From Synergistaceae bacterium (GTDB lineage: Bacteria > Synergistota > Synergistia > Synergistales > Aminobacteriaceae): a DNA stretch of 64,000 bases. The first letter of the stretch is position 1; the number at the start of each line of letters is the position of its first letter. A program made the position numbers and the translations under genes. The stretch is from contig JAFSJJ010000039.1 in assembly GCA_017439345.1 (NCBI GenBank), positions 62,001 through 126,000 of the forward strand, given 5' to 3'. Below are positions 35,232-43,920 of this stretch, piece after piece. The notes under the pieces were generated by a model. That model saw nothing but the letters and a program-made list of their open reading frames with translations, did no database searches and was not told the DNA's origin.

Positions 35232-36782
35232 TTATGCTATCTTTTGGCTGTCTCTGAGAATATAGCCCATAATTATTTCCTGAGTAGCTTCTTTTGCGTT
35301 GAGTTCAGCCAGTATTTTCCCTTCATTCATTACATAAATGCGGTCGCACATGCCCAGAAGCTCCGGCATTTCAGAAGAGATCATGATTACAGATTTCCCC
35401 TGTTCGACCATGCTGTTAATGAGACAGTAAATATCATACTTGGCTCCGACATCGATTCCGCGCGTAGGTTCATCGAGAATTAATATATCAGGTTCAGTGA
35501 ACATCCATTTGCCTAATAATGCTTTCTGCTGGTTGCCTCCTGACAGATTCCCGACTCTTTGTTCTATAGTAGGAGTCTTTGTTCCCATCTCGTTTTTCAT
35601 TTGTTCGGCGGCCATACGTTCTTTATCGTAATCAATAACGCTTCTGTGAGTGATCTTATCCAGTCTCGCAAGAGTCGTATTCATTCGTATGCTCTCGTTG
35701 AGTAAGAGTCCGTTAGTCTTCCTGTCTTCAGTAACGTAAGCAAGCCCTGAATGTATAGCAGCTTCCGGAGTCTTCAGAACTGTTGCTTTACCGTTCAGCA
35801 TCAAAGTCCCTGTAATATCAGTGCCGTAACTCCTGCCGAAAATTGACATTGCAAGCTCAGTACGTCCTGCGCCTTGAAGTCCTGAGAAGCCTATAACCTC
35901 GCCTTTATGGACGTTGAATGAAACATTATCGACAACAGTTTTCTCTGAGTAAATAGGATGATGAACTGTCCAGTTTTTGACTTCGAGTCCTATATCGCTT
36001 TGAACATTATGCTTACGTTCAGGGTATCTGTCATCCATTGGGCGGCCTACCATTCCCTTTATTATTCTGTCTTCGCTGAGGTCGTCTACACCTTTAACGA
36101 GTGTCTCTATAGTGCTTCCGTCGCGGATAATCGTAACTTTGTCGGCGCAGTAAATTATCTCGTTCAGCTTGTGAGTTATTATTATCGAGGTCAAACCGTG
36201 CTTCTTGAAGTCAATCAATAAATCCAACAGCATTTTAGCTTCTTCGTCATTAAGTGAAGAAGTAGGTTCATCGAGAATTAAAAGTTTTACGTTCTTTGAG
36301 AAGGCCTTAGCTATTTCTACGAGCTGCTGTTTGCCTGTACCGATGTCTTTAATCAGCGTGTGAGGGGATTCATGAAGATTGACCTGCTTCATGTGCTTTT
36401 CTGCTTCGGCGTAAGTTTTATCCCAGTCTATGACTCCTGCGCTGTTCTGAAACTCGTTGCCTAGAAACATATTTTCACCTATTGAAAGCAAGGGAATTAG
36501 AGCAAGTTCCTGATGAATAATTACTATATTTTCGGCTTCAGATTCTTTGAGCGTCCTGAACTTGCATAATTTACCGTTGTAATAAATTTCTCCTGTGTAA
36601 GTTCCATAGGGGTAAATCCCGGACAAGACATTCATTAATGTAGATTTACCTGCACCGTTCTCACCGATTAGGGCGTGAATTTCTCCGCGTTCAACAACAA
36701 GATTGACGTTATCGAGTGCCTTAACTCCGGGAAATTCTTTCGTTATATTTCTCATTTCAAGGATTATGTCAGCCAAACGCAA
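35232..36782 (-). CDS. Sugar ABC transporter ATP-binding protein (XylG/MglA type)
   Basis: 516 residues with two fused nucleotide-binding domains, standard for the CUT2 family. The first Walker A is GENGAGKST near residue 39 and the Walker B is LLILDEPTSSLND. The second half has the degenerate P-loop GLQGAGRTE, the signature LSGGNQQKALLGKWM and LILDEPTRGIDVGAK. It forms the importer with the permease 15 bases downstream and the binding protein upstream. Confidence 0.93.
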   Translation of the reverse strand: MRLADIILEMRNITKEFPGVKALDNVNLVVERGEIHALIGENGAGKSTLMNVLSGIYPYGTYTGEIYYNGKLCKFRTLKESEAENIVIIHQELALIPLLSIGENMFLGNEFQNSAGVIDWDKTYAEAEKHMKQVNLHESPHTLIKDIGTGKQQLVEIAKAFSKNVKLLILDEPTSSLNDEEAKMLLDLLIDFKKHGLTSIIITHKLNEIIYCADKVTIIRDGSTIETLVKGVDDLSEDRIIKGMVGRPMDDRYPERKHNVQSDIGLEVKNWTVHHPIYSEKTVVDNVSFNVHKGEVIGFSGLQGAGRTELAMSIFGRSYGTDITGTLMLNGKATVLKTPEAAIHSGLAYVTEDRKTNGLLLNESIRMNTTLARLDKITHRSVIDYDKERMAAEQMKNEMGTKTPTIEQRVGNLSGGNQQKALLGKWMFTEPDILILDEPTRGIDVGAKYDIYCLINSMVEQGKSVIMISSEMPELLGMCDRIYVMNEGKILAELNAKEATQEIIMGYILRDSQKIA

Positions 36783-36792
36783 TTCCTCCCTT

Positions 36793-36830
36793 CAAAAAAT
36801 AGGCAGGGCACCAAATTTAACCCCGCCCGA
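36793..36830 (-). terminator. Attenuator-type terminator between binding protein and ATPase genes
   Basis: On the minus strand GGCGGGG pairs with CCCTGCC (plus 36802-36808 and 36821-36827, one G-U), followed by TATTTTTTG. Partial termination here would raise binding-protein mRNA over permease mRNA. Confidence 0.7.
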
Positions 36831-36866
36831 AAATTTTATTGCTTTATATTTCTTTTACGACACGTG

Positions 36867-37967
36867 TTATTTCGCTTTCAGATAACCGTCTTCACCTTTG
36901 ATGTAAAGTCCTGTACCTACGAGATAGTCAAGATTGTCTTTCGTGACTACTGTCGGAACAAGAAGGAATGAAGGTGTAAAGTGTCCGGGTGATGTGAAGT
37001 ATGATGTTGTATCGTAAGCACATTCAACGCTGAAACTCTTTGCAAGCTCCTCGCCTTTGACTTCACCGTTAAGAAGAGCCTTTGCAACTTCAAGGGTAAC
37101 AACTGCTTCATTTGCAACGTTCTTATAAACAGTCATGGTCTGCTTTCCGTCTACGATGTTAGCAAGATTTGCAATGTCTCCGTCCTGTCCTGTTACGATT
37201 ACTGCGTTAGAACCTGCATAGTCTGATTCAAGAGCCTGAGTAACTCCTGCTGCTGTTGAGTCGTTGTTGCAGAGCCATGCATGAAGAACTGTTCCGTCAG
37301 CATAATATGAAGCAAGAATGTTCTGAGCACGTGCTAATGCTGTGTCAGTATTCCACTGAGCTGTTGCGACCTGCTGGAATTCAGTCTGTCCGGAAATAAC
37401 TTTAAGAACACCTGAGTCAAGATAGGGCTTCAGTGTGTCAAATCCGCCTCTGAAGAAATAACCTGCATTGTTGTCGGCGGGGTCTCCGGCTGTGAATTCG
37501 ATGTTGAAGACTTTACCCTTTGCGTTCTTGAGGTCAAGGGCTGCTTCGATGAACTTACCCTGCAAAACTCCTACGGTGTAATTATCGAATGAAATATAGT
37601 AAGTAACTGCATCGTTGCCGATTAATCTGTCATAAGCAATAACAGGAATCCCTGCTTCTGCTGCACGATCCATAGCTGTATTGAGTCCGTCGCCGTCGAT
37701 TGCTGCTATGATAAGCAAATCTGCTCCCCAGCTGATCATGTTGTCGATGTCGTTGACCTGCTGATCGTTCTTGTTGTCGGAGTAAGTCAGCTGAGTCTCA
37801 TAACCTGCTGAATCAAACTGGGCTTTGAGATACTGGCCGTCTCTGTTCCAGCGTTCAAGGGACTGGGTAGGCATTGAGATACCGATTTTCTTTGCGGCTG
37901 CGAATGCTGTAGAGTAAGCACCGAATACCATTACAAGAGCTAAGACTAACAATAAAAACTTTTTCAT
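36867..37967 (-). CDS. Sugar ABC transporter substrate-binding protein (XylF-like)
   Basis: 366-residue periplasmic binding protein with a Sec signal peptide (first 23 residues, ending STAFA). The CUT2 pentose/hexose-binding fold is seen from KKIGISMPTQSLERWNRDGQYLKAQ onward, which matches D-xylose-binding XylF. Conserved pieces include AIDGDGLNTAMDRAAEAGIPVIAYDRLI and VTGQDGDIANLANIVDGKQTMTVYK. The exact sugar is unknown. Sits between the isomerase and transporter genes. Confidence 0.9.
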   Translation of the reverse strand: MKKFLLLVLALVMVFGAYSTAFAAAKKIGISMPTQSLERWNRDGQYLKAQFDSAGYETQLTYSDNKNDQQVNDIDNMISWGADLLIIAAIDGDGLNTAMDRAAEAGIPVIAYDRLIGNDAVTYYISFDNYTVGVLQGKFIEAALDLKNAKGKVFNIEFTAGDPADNNAGYFFRGGFDTLKPYLDSGVLKVISGQTEFQQVATAQWNTDTALARAQNILASYYADGTVLHAWLCNNDSTAAGVTQALESDYAGSNAVIVTGQDGDIANLANIVDGKQTMTVYKNVANEAVVTLEVAKALLNGEVKGEELAKSFSVECAYDTTSYFTSPGHFTPSFLLVPTVVTKDNLDYLVGTGLYIKGEDGYLKAK

Positions 37968-38037
37968 GAATAAAGACGCGCTCCTTTATTATATAAATTT
38001 ACTAAAAGAATCTTTGCGATTCATTAAAGCCCAAAAC

Positions 38038-39519
38038 TTAGCAAAACGGATTTTCTGACGGATAACGAACACTTGCAGGCTGGTTATAGCCGATCTCTGA
38101 CGTGTTGACACCGATATATTTCAAGGCGTTAAATAATGCTTTCCCGTAATGTCCGAACATAACAGCACCATGATGCGGGTAATTCTTCTCAATCAGAACA
38201 TGACGATAGAAGCGGCCCATCTCAGGAATAGCGAAAATTCCTATGCCTCCGAAGCTCTTTGTTGCGACCGGGAGAATTTCCCCTTCAGCTATGTATGCAC
38301 GCAATATAGTATCTGCCGTTGACTGGAGTCTATAGAACGTAATTTCTCCGGGCTGTAAATCGCCTTCGATAGTTCCATCCGTGAATTCTCTGGGAAGATT
38401 TCGAGCCATTATCCTCTGAAAGTCAAGATGAGGGTTGCATACTTTCCTTGAGCATGTGTTCCCGCAGTGGAAGCCCATAAATGTATCAGTATGCTTGTAG
38501 CTGTACTTGCCTTGTATAAACTCGTCATACATTGCTCTTGGCACGGTGTTATTAATATCAAGAAGGGTAACAACGTCTTCACTGATACAAGTTCCGATGT
38601 ATTCAGACAGCGCGCCGTAAATATCGACTTCGCACGATACAGGAATCCCTCTGCCTGTGAGTCTGCTGTTTACATAACACGGTACAAAATGAAATTGAGT
38701 CTGGAACGCTGGCCAGCATTTGCCTGCGATACAAGTAAATTTGCGATAACCCTTATGTTCTTCGATCCAGTCAAGAAGGGTAAGCTCATACTGTGCAAGT
38801 TTTGGGAGCATTCCTGAATTGGTGTTACCTGCTCTGAGTTCGTTTGCCATTTCCTGAACTACTGAGTCAATTCTCTTGTCGCCGTCATGTTTGTGATAAG
38901 CCTCGAAAAGATCAAGTTCTGAATTCTCCTCGATTTCAACACCTAAGTTATAAAGCTGCTTAATAGGAGCATTGCAAGCCAAGAAATTCAACGGTCGAGG
39001 GCCGAAACTTATAACTTTGAGTTCAGACAATCCGACAGCGACTCTTGCAACCGGCAGGAAATCGTGAAGCATATCAGCGCATTCTTCAGCAGTACCTACG
39101 GGATATTCGGGGATATAGGCTCTTACGTTGCGGAGTGCGAGATTATAGCTGGCGTTCAGCATTCCGCAGAAAGCATCACCGCGCCCGTCATATAAGTCTC
39201 CGTCACCTTCAGCAGCTGCGATGAACATTTTAGGGCCGTCAAAGTGTTTTGCTAAAAGAGTCTCCGAGATCTCAGGGCCGAAATTTCCAAGATACACACA
39301 TAAAGCGTTACAGCCGTTAGCCTTGACATCTTCGAGAGCCTTCACCATGTCGATTTCACTCTCGATTATACATACAGGACACTCGTAAATATCAGCGGCA
39401 TTATATTTGCGTTTGTATGCTTCGACTAAAACTTTTCGCCTGTTTGTTGCAAGCGATGCCGGAAAACAGTCCCTGCTGACTGCTACGATTCCGACTTTAA
39501 TTTGCGGTACATTGTTCAT
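38038..39519 (-). CDS. L-fucose/L-arabinose isomerase family protein
   Basis: 493 residues from ATG 39519, preceded by GGAGG (plus 39532-39536); an in-frame TTG at 39540 lies in that site. It is similar in layout to the COG2407 FucI/AraA-like family: an N-terminal Rossmann-like half with KVGIVAVSRDCFPASLA, then metal-site segments CEVDIYGALSEYIGT and LDINNTVP, and a C-terminal half with HCGNTCSRK and HHGAVMFGHYG. It would interconvert an aldose and a ketose for the neighbouring kinase. The sugar cannot be deduced. Confidence 0.78.
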   Translation of the reverse strand: MNNVPQIKVGIVAVSRDCFPASLATNRRKVLVEAYKRKYNAADIYECPVCIIESEIDMVKALEDVKANGCNALCVYLGNFGPEISETLLAKHFDGPKMFIAAAEGDGDLYDGRGDAFCGMLNASYNLALRNVRAYIPEYPVGTAEECADMLHDFLPVARVAVGLSELKVISFGPRPLNFLACNAPIKQLYNLGVEIEENSELDLFEAYHKHDGDKRIDSVVQEMANELRAGNTNSGMLPKLAQYELTLLDWIEEHKGYRKFTCIAGKCWPAFQTQFHFVPCYVNSRLTGRGIPVSCEVDIYGALSEYIGTCISEDVVTLLDINNTVPRAMYDEFIQGKYSYKHTDTFMGFHCGNTCSRKVCNPHLDFQRIMARNLPREFTDGTIEGDLQPGEITFYRLQSTADTILRAYIAEGEILPVATKSFGGIGIFAIPEMGRFYRHVLIEKNYPHHGAVMFGHYGKALFNALKYIGVNTSEIGYNQPASVRYPSENPFC

Positions 39520-39545
39520 AAATAAATAAACCCTCCTCAAAATAA

Positions 39546-40187
39546 TTAATCAATATCCGCAGCTGTATCTATGTTTTTACCCGTCAGTCCTACAAATGAA
39601 CCTTCGGGACAACCGCCTTCAGGGTGAGCTATGAGCCATTTATTAACATGAGTCAACAGCTTATCTTCAGGGAATAATATTTCTGTCTTAGTGCTTAATG
39701 CCTCGTTAGTGCCTCTTGGAAGGACTACAGCGACTCTGAAACCTTCTTTATTAACATGACATGGCGCGTAATGAAGTGAAGTTGCGTAAATTTCTACAGC
39801 AGTGCCGGCAGGAACAAGAAACGCTTTTACTTTCGATGTATCAAGCGAATAATCATCATTAACTTCTTCCTTCTTGGCAAGTAAAAGAATTACATCATCA
39901 GCGGCTATATTTATTTCAGAATCCCTGTGATATTCCAGAGCATTTAACTTCGTGTTATGTCCGTTGCAGTAACCTATTTCTATGGGCATACGTCCGAAAA
40001 TATTTGCTCCTAGAATTTTTGCAGAGTCAAGACTCTCTAACTTTTTATCAGAAGCTACATAAACAGTCCCGTTGTCAGGGCATGGCGTAGAAGTCTTGAG
40101 AACCGAAATTAATTCGCCAAAGTCATAGCCTTTTATAACTCTTCCGTATGGTCTGAACTCACTATCTTTGACACTATATAACTTCAT
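39546..40187 (-). CDS. DUF4867 family protein, probable cupin
   Basis: 213 residues matching the DUF4867 family by the run GYCNGHNTKLNALEYHRDSEIN (about 72-93). His, Glu and His there look like cupin metal ligands, and SLHYAPCHV near 137 adds a further His. No signal peptide. Its operon position between the sugar kinase and the isomerase suggests a sugar epimerase, isomerase or mutarotase-like role; that is inference and the family has no assigned reaction that I can name. Confidence 0.65.
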   Translation of the reverse strand: MKLYSVKDSEFRPYGRVIKGYDFGELISVLKTSTPCPDNGTVYVASDKKLESLDSAKILGANIFGRMPIEIGYCNGHNTKLNALEYHRDSEINIAADDVILLLAKKEEVNDDYSLDTSKVKAFLVPAGTAVEIYATSLHYAPCHVNKEGFRVAVVLPRGTNEALSTKTEILFPEDKLLTHVNKWLIAHPEGGCPEGSFVGLTGKNIDTAADID

Positions 40188-40190
40188 AAT

Positions 40191-41663
40191 TTAGCACCTC
40201 ATCATTTCGAAAACTTCTTTAAGAGCAGGATAAATCATCTTGAACTGCTGATAACGGGCTTCATACTTTTTCACGAGTTCTGAATCAGGTTCTTCTGATT
40301 TTGCGACTTTAACAATAGCGTTTGCAGCCTCATTAACGGTCTTATATTCTCCGCAGGCAGTCATAGCAAGCATAACCGCTCCCATGCCGGGGCCTTCTTC
40401 GGAAACGGGAACATCGACTCTTATATTGAGAATATTAGCTATCATTTTCCGCCATAAAGGACTCTTTGCTCCTCCTCCGCAAATCATTGTGTTTGTGAGA
40501 GTGACTCCGGTTTTCTTTGCAAATTCGTACATATCTCTTACGGCAAAGCTGACACCCTCAAGGACTGCTTGAGTAATATCTGCTCTCGAAGTGTCCATAG
40601 TGAGACCTGTAAATGTGCCTCTAGCTGAAGGATCATTCCAGGGGGAACGCTCGCCCATTAAGTAAGGCAGAAAGAACACATGATTTTCACCTAAATTTTT
40701 AATTGCGCTCTGTTCAGCCGAGTAATCATTTGTATGCAGAATATCTTCAAGCCACCATTTATTGCAGGAAGCGGCCGATAACATACAGCCCATCAAGTGA
40801 TAATGTCCGTCAGCATGAGCGAAAGAATGAAGAGCGTTATTTTCGTCAATCCTGAAAGAGTCAGACGATATGAAAATAGTTCCGCTTGTTCCCAGTGATA
40901 TATTACAGCGTCCGTTGCCTACTGTTCCGGTTCCTATGGCAGCAGCTGCGTTATCTCCTGCTCCGGCGGCAATGATGATTTTATCTGAGAGATTTAATTT
41001 TGCTGCAAGTTCGGGCAAAAGATTTCCTACTTTTTCATAACTCTCGTAAAGTTTTGGGAGCTGTGCTTCATCGACACCGCAAATTTTGCACATTTCCTTT
41101 GACCATTTACGATTCTTAACGTCAAGTAAAAGCATTCCTGACGCATCAGAATAATCAGTGCAGAAAGCTCCGGATAATTTATAAGCTATATAATCTTTGG
41201 GAAGCATGATCTTGCAGATTTTCTTATAATTTTCCGGTTCATTATTTTTAAGCCATAAAATTTTGGGAGCAGTGAAACCTGGGAAAGCTATATTTGCGGT
41301 ATATTCAGAGAGTTTGCGTTTACCAATGACGTTATTCAGGTAATCCGTTTCAGACGCAGTTCTCCCGTCATTCCATAGAATCGCAGGACGTATGACGCTA
41401 TCATTCTCGTCAAGAATAACGAGTCCGTGCATTTGACCGCCGCAGCTTATTCCTGCAATTTTCGTTTTATCTATATCAGCTGTGAGTTCTGCAATCCCTT
41501 GAATAGTTTGATTGTACCAGTCTTCAGGATTCTGTTCTGACCAGCCCGAATGAGGATAAAAAATAGGATACTCGCGAGAAACTGTGTTGTGAATCCTGCC
41601 GCTTTCGTCCATTAAAATTAACTTTACGGCAGAAGTTCCTAAATCAATTCCTATGTATAGCAA
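40191..41663 (-). CDS. FGGY-family sugar kinase (xylulokinase-like)
   Basis: 490 residues from TTG 41663, chosen because AAGAAGGG lies seven bases upstream and the FGGY start YIGIDLGTSAVKLI follows at once. Other family pieces: SCGGQMHGL near residue 75, LWNDGRTASETDYLN, AGAGDNAAAAIGTG and ICGGGAKSPLWRKMIANI near 400. It phosphorylates a ketose such as xylulose using ATP. First gene of the operon downstream of the promoter at 41788-41816. Confidence 0.88.
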   Translation of the reverse strand: MLYIGIDLGTSAVKLILMDESGRIHNTVSREYPIFYPHSGWSEQNPEDWYNQTIQGIAELTADIDKTKIAGISCGGQMHGLVILDENDSVIRPAILWNDGRTASETDYLNNVIGKRKLSEYTANIAFPGFTAPKILWLKNNEPENYKKICKIMLPKDYIAYKLSGAFCTDYSDASGMLLLDVKNRKWSKEMCKICGVDEAQLPKLYESYEKVGNLLPELAAKLNLSDKIIIAAGAGDNAAAAIGTGTVGNGRCNISLGTSGTIFISSDSFRIDENNALHSFAHADGHYHLMGCMLSAASCNKWWLEDILHTNDYSAEQSAIKNLGENHVFFLPYLMGERSPWNDPSARGTFTGLTMDTSRADITQAVLEGVSFAVRDMYEFAKKTGVTLTNTMICGGGAKSPLWRKMIANILNIRVDVPVSEEGPGMGAVMLAMTACGEYKTVNEAANAIVKVAKSEEPDSELVKKYEARYQQFKMIYPALKEVFEMMRC

Positions 41664-41744
41664 TAACCATCCCTTCTTAAATCTTAAAATCTTAATATAA
41701 AACAAATTATTAAAAATATATTATGGAAATAAATCAAGTGAGTG

Positions 41745-41781
41745 CTTCCGTAAAACTTTTATAAACACACTTTACGAAAGT
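41745..41781 (-). promoter_or_regulatory. Inverted-repeat operator of the sugar operon
   Basis: TTCCGTAAA (41746-41754) and TTTACGAAA (41771-41779) form an inverted repeat with centres 25 bases apart, just downstream of the promoter. It is a likely site for the ROK repressor encoded upstream. Confidence 0.6.
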
Positions 41782-41787
41782 AAATTT

Positions 41788-41816
41788 ATGATAGTGTATA
41801 GAATTGCATTTGTCAA
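41788..41816 (-). promoter_or_regulatory. Sigma-70 promoter of the sugar operon
   Basis: On the minus strand TTGACA (41816-41811), a 17-base spacer and TATCAT (41793-41788). It faces the kinase gene and lies between it and the ROK gene. Confidence 0.85.
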
Positions 41817-41830
41817 CAGGAAATTATTAA

Positions 41831-43042
41831 TTATACTTGTGATAAGAATTCGTCTATGAAGTGCCAGGCTGCTCCGATCATTCCTGCTCTTCTGGGAAAT
41901 TTTGCAATTTTTATGAAATCTGTATTTTCTTCAAAAGGATTTAACGCGCTGACTCTTTGTTTCAAGATTAAGAGAAAGTCATTCAGGTATTCGGAAACGA
42001 AACCTCCTAAAATAATATCAGTATCGAAGGCTAAACGCAGATTATGTATTGCCAGTGCTAAATTTGACAAGACATCGTCCCATATTTCAGCATATTCTTT
42101 ATTACCGTCTTTAAGTGCTATAAAAAAATTCTCAATGTTTACGCCAATATCTCTGGTGAAACGAAATGCACTGCAATACGCTTCAAGACAGCCTTTCTTA
42201 CCGCAGTTGCAGGTTAAGCCCCCTGGATGTATGCACATATGTCCGAATTCTGCGCTTTTGTGAGTATCTCCGAGCCATGGCTTACCGTTTATGATGATGG
42301 CTCCTCCAATGCCGTTTTCAAGAAGCAAATAAACAAAGACGAAATTATGATTATCTTTTTCTCTGGTTAGTGCCGACCATTCAGCAAAGCCTGCAGCCGT
42401 AGCATCGTTTTCGATATATACAGGATAGTGAATATTTTTAGTAATTTCGCTCAGAGCCAAATTTTTCAACTTCATTGACGGAGAAAAAATTACAAGTTCC
42501 CTCTCGTGATCAATAACGCCTGGTATAGTGATTCCGACACCGATTATTTTTGCGGGATTTATTTTATTTTCTGTGATAAATTTGTCTAATTCCTCATCAA
42601 TTTTAGAGGCAATATCTAAGCTGTTAATAGCATCTAAGGCAAGACGTTTATATGAAATTTGATTTTGCTTAATATCTAATAATAAGAATCTCAAATGATT
42701 AGCGGTAACTGCAATTCCCAGCGCATATCCTGCGTTAGGCACAACAACATACACTGCAGGAGGACGGCCTCCGGTTGATTTTTGCAGGTCTCCAACAGTG
42801 ATAAGCCCGGCACTTAGAAGTTCGGACAAATTTTTATGAACCGTTGGAAGGCTGTAATTTAGATCATAAGCAATCTGTGATTTACTTACTGGACTTGAAG
42901 AATAATAAATGTACTTGTAAATTTTATTTCTGGTTTGTCTGCGTTGATCTGCTATTATTCGCATGTAAGGACCGCTTGCAGTAGTATGACGTACTAAATT
43001 TTCAGCGTTTAAGTTTTCATGGGATAATTTATTATTACTCAT
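41831..43042 (-). CDS. ROK-family transcriptional regulator (XylR/NagC type)
   Basis: 403 residues from ATG 43042; the frame stays open to 43096 but lacks a better start. An N-terminal winged helix-turn-helix (about 40-85, PVSKSQIAYDLNYSLPTVHKNLSELLSAGLI) is joined to a ROK sugar-binding domain with ENDATAAGFAEW, GIGGAIIINGK and the zinc motif CNCGKKGCLEAYC. Such proteins repress sugar operons and release DNA on binding the sugar. It is likely the repressor of the adjacent kinase-isomerase-ABC operon. Confidence 0.88.
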   Translation of the reverse strand: MSNNKLSHENLNAENLVRHTTASGPYMRIIADQRRQTRNKIYKYIYYSSSPVSKSQIAYDLNYSLPTVHKNLSELLSAGLITVGDLQKSTGGRPPAVYVVVPNAGYALGIAVTANHLRFLLLDIKQNQISYKRLALDAINSLDIASKIDEELDKFITENKINPAKIIGVGITIPGVIDHERELVIFSPSMKLKNLALSEITKNIHYPVYIENDATAAGFAEWSALTREKDNHNFVFVYLLLENGIGGAIIINGKPWLGDTHKSAEFGHMCIHPGGLTCNCGKKGCLEAYCSAFRFTRDIGVNIENFFIALKDGNKEYAEIWDDVLSNLALAIHNLRLAFDTDIILGGFVSEYLNDFLLILKQRVSALNPFEENTDFIKIAKFPRRAGMIGAAWHFIDEFLSQV

Positions 43043-43235
43043 AATGTTATTAATTTTAGAGATTTTTCTTGAAAAAGCAACGTGTATAGTAGTCAAAGAA
43101 GTGAATTATATTCGTTCTTCATTGATAATATATAAAGTTATTATGTAGTGTCGTCAATTGATTGAAACATGACATGTCACAGCCTACTAGAGTGATATTG
43201 CTGCAAAATGATTTGAACTTTATCAGAAACTTACG

Positions 43236-43766
43236 CTATAGACGACGTGAAGCTAAAAATATATATCTCAGATGTCTGAAGCCGTCCGAAATTGTATGCA
43301 GCTTTGATTTTCGATCATATTTACACAATCGCAGAGTTACCGGAATTGTCCGATTCTCAAGTTTTCATGAGACGCAAGAATTATCATTTCTGTAGCAAAT
43401 TCCATTCCAGTTGTCTTGAAATTTAATTTGTTCAGGGCATCACGAGTTTATACCCCGAAGTCCGCAATGAAAATCTACTACATCGCTTCCTGTTCTCATT
43501 TTCAATGAATTGTCAGGATCATACTGCCATGAAATCCCAAGCAGAATCGAATCAGCATATCTGTCAATTTTGGAACTGCTTACACCTTCTAGAGCTTCGT
43601 AAAATAATCTGTTTTCACAAAGGTATCTTGCAGAATATAACATTCTTTCACGTATTAACGAGCGGGGGATTTTCGCGCAGAGCATCAGGAATAACAGCAG
43701 CACTAATGACGTTAACACGAAATATAACAATGGCAGAAAGTTTTTCATATTTGCTTTATAATTCAT
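43236..43766 (-). pseudogene. Chimeric pseudogene: membrane-protein N-terminus joined to a decayed GT2 glycosyltransferase
   Basis: Reading the minus strand, codons 1-87 from 43766 give a transmembrane helix and SSKIDRYADSILLGISWQYD, an N-terminal piece of an unrecognised membrane protein. From about 43490 the same frame becomes GSDVVDFHCGLRG, the C-terminal core of a polyisoprenyl-phosphate hexose (DPM-like, GT2) glycosyltransferase. This continues after a +1 shift (ALNKLNFKTTGMEFATEMI) and another shift (IPVTLRLCKYDRKSKLH, then SDGFRHLRYIF), ending at TAG 43236-43238. The N-terminal catalytic half and the rest of the membrane protein are lost. Non-functional. Confidence 0.75.
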
Positions 43767-43920
43767 TTTTTATTATTTCTTCTCACTATTTTTTCTTAAT
43801 TTAAAAATTTTAACATAATGATTCCAATTCCTTACTGTACTTCGCCAATCAAGTCAATTAAAACTTATTATACAGAATGTTATACTAACAAAAATAATTA
43901 TAAAACTTGGGAGGAATACT

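Noticed and set aside
43162-43395. 77-residue plus-strand ORF
   Set aside because: The opposite strand carries the decayed glycosyltransferase core; the plus-strand translation matches nothing.
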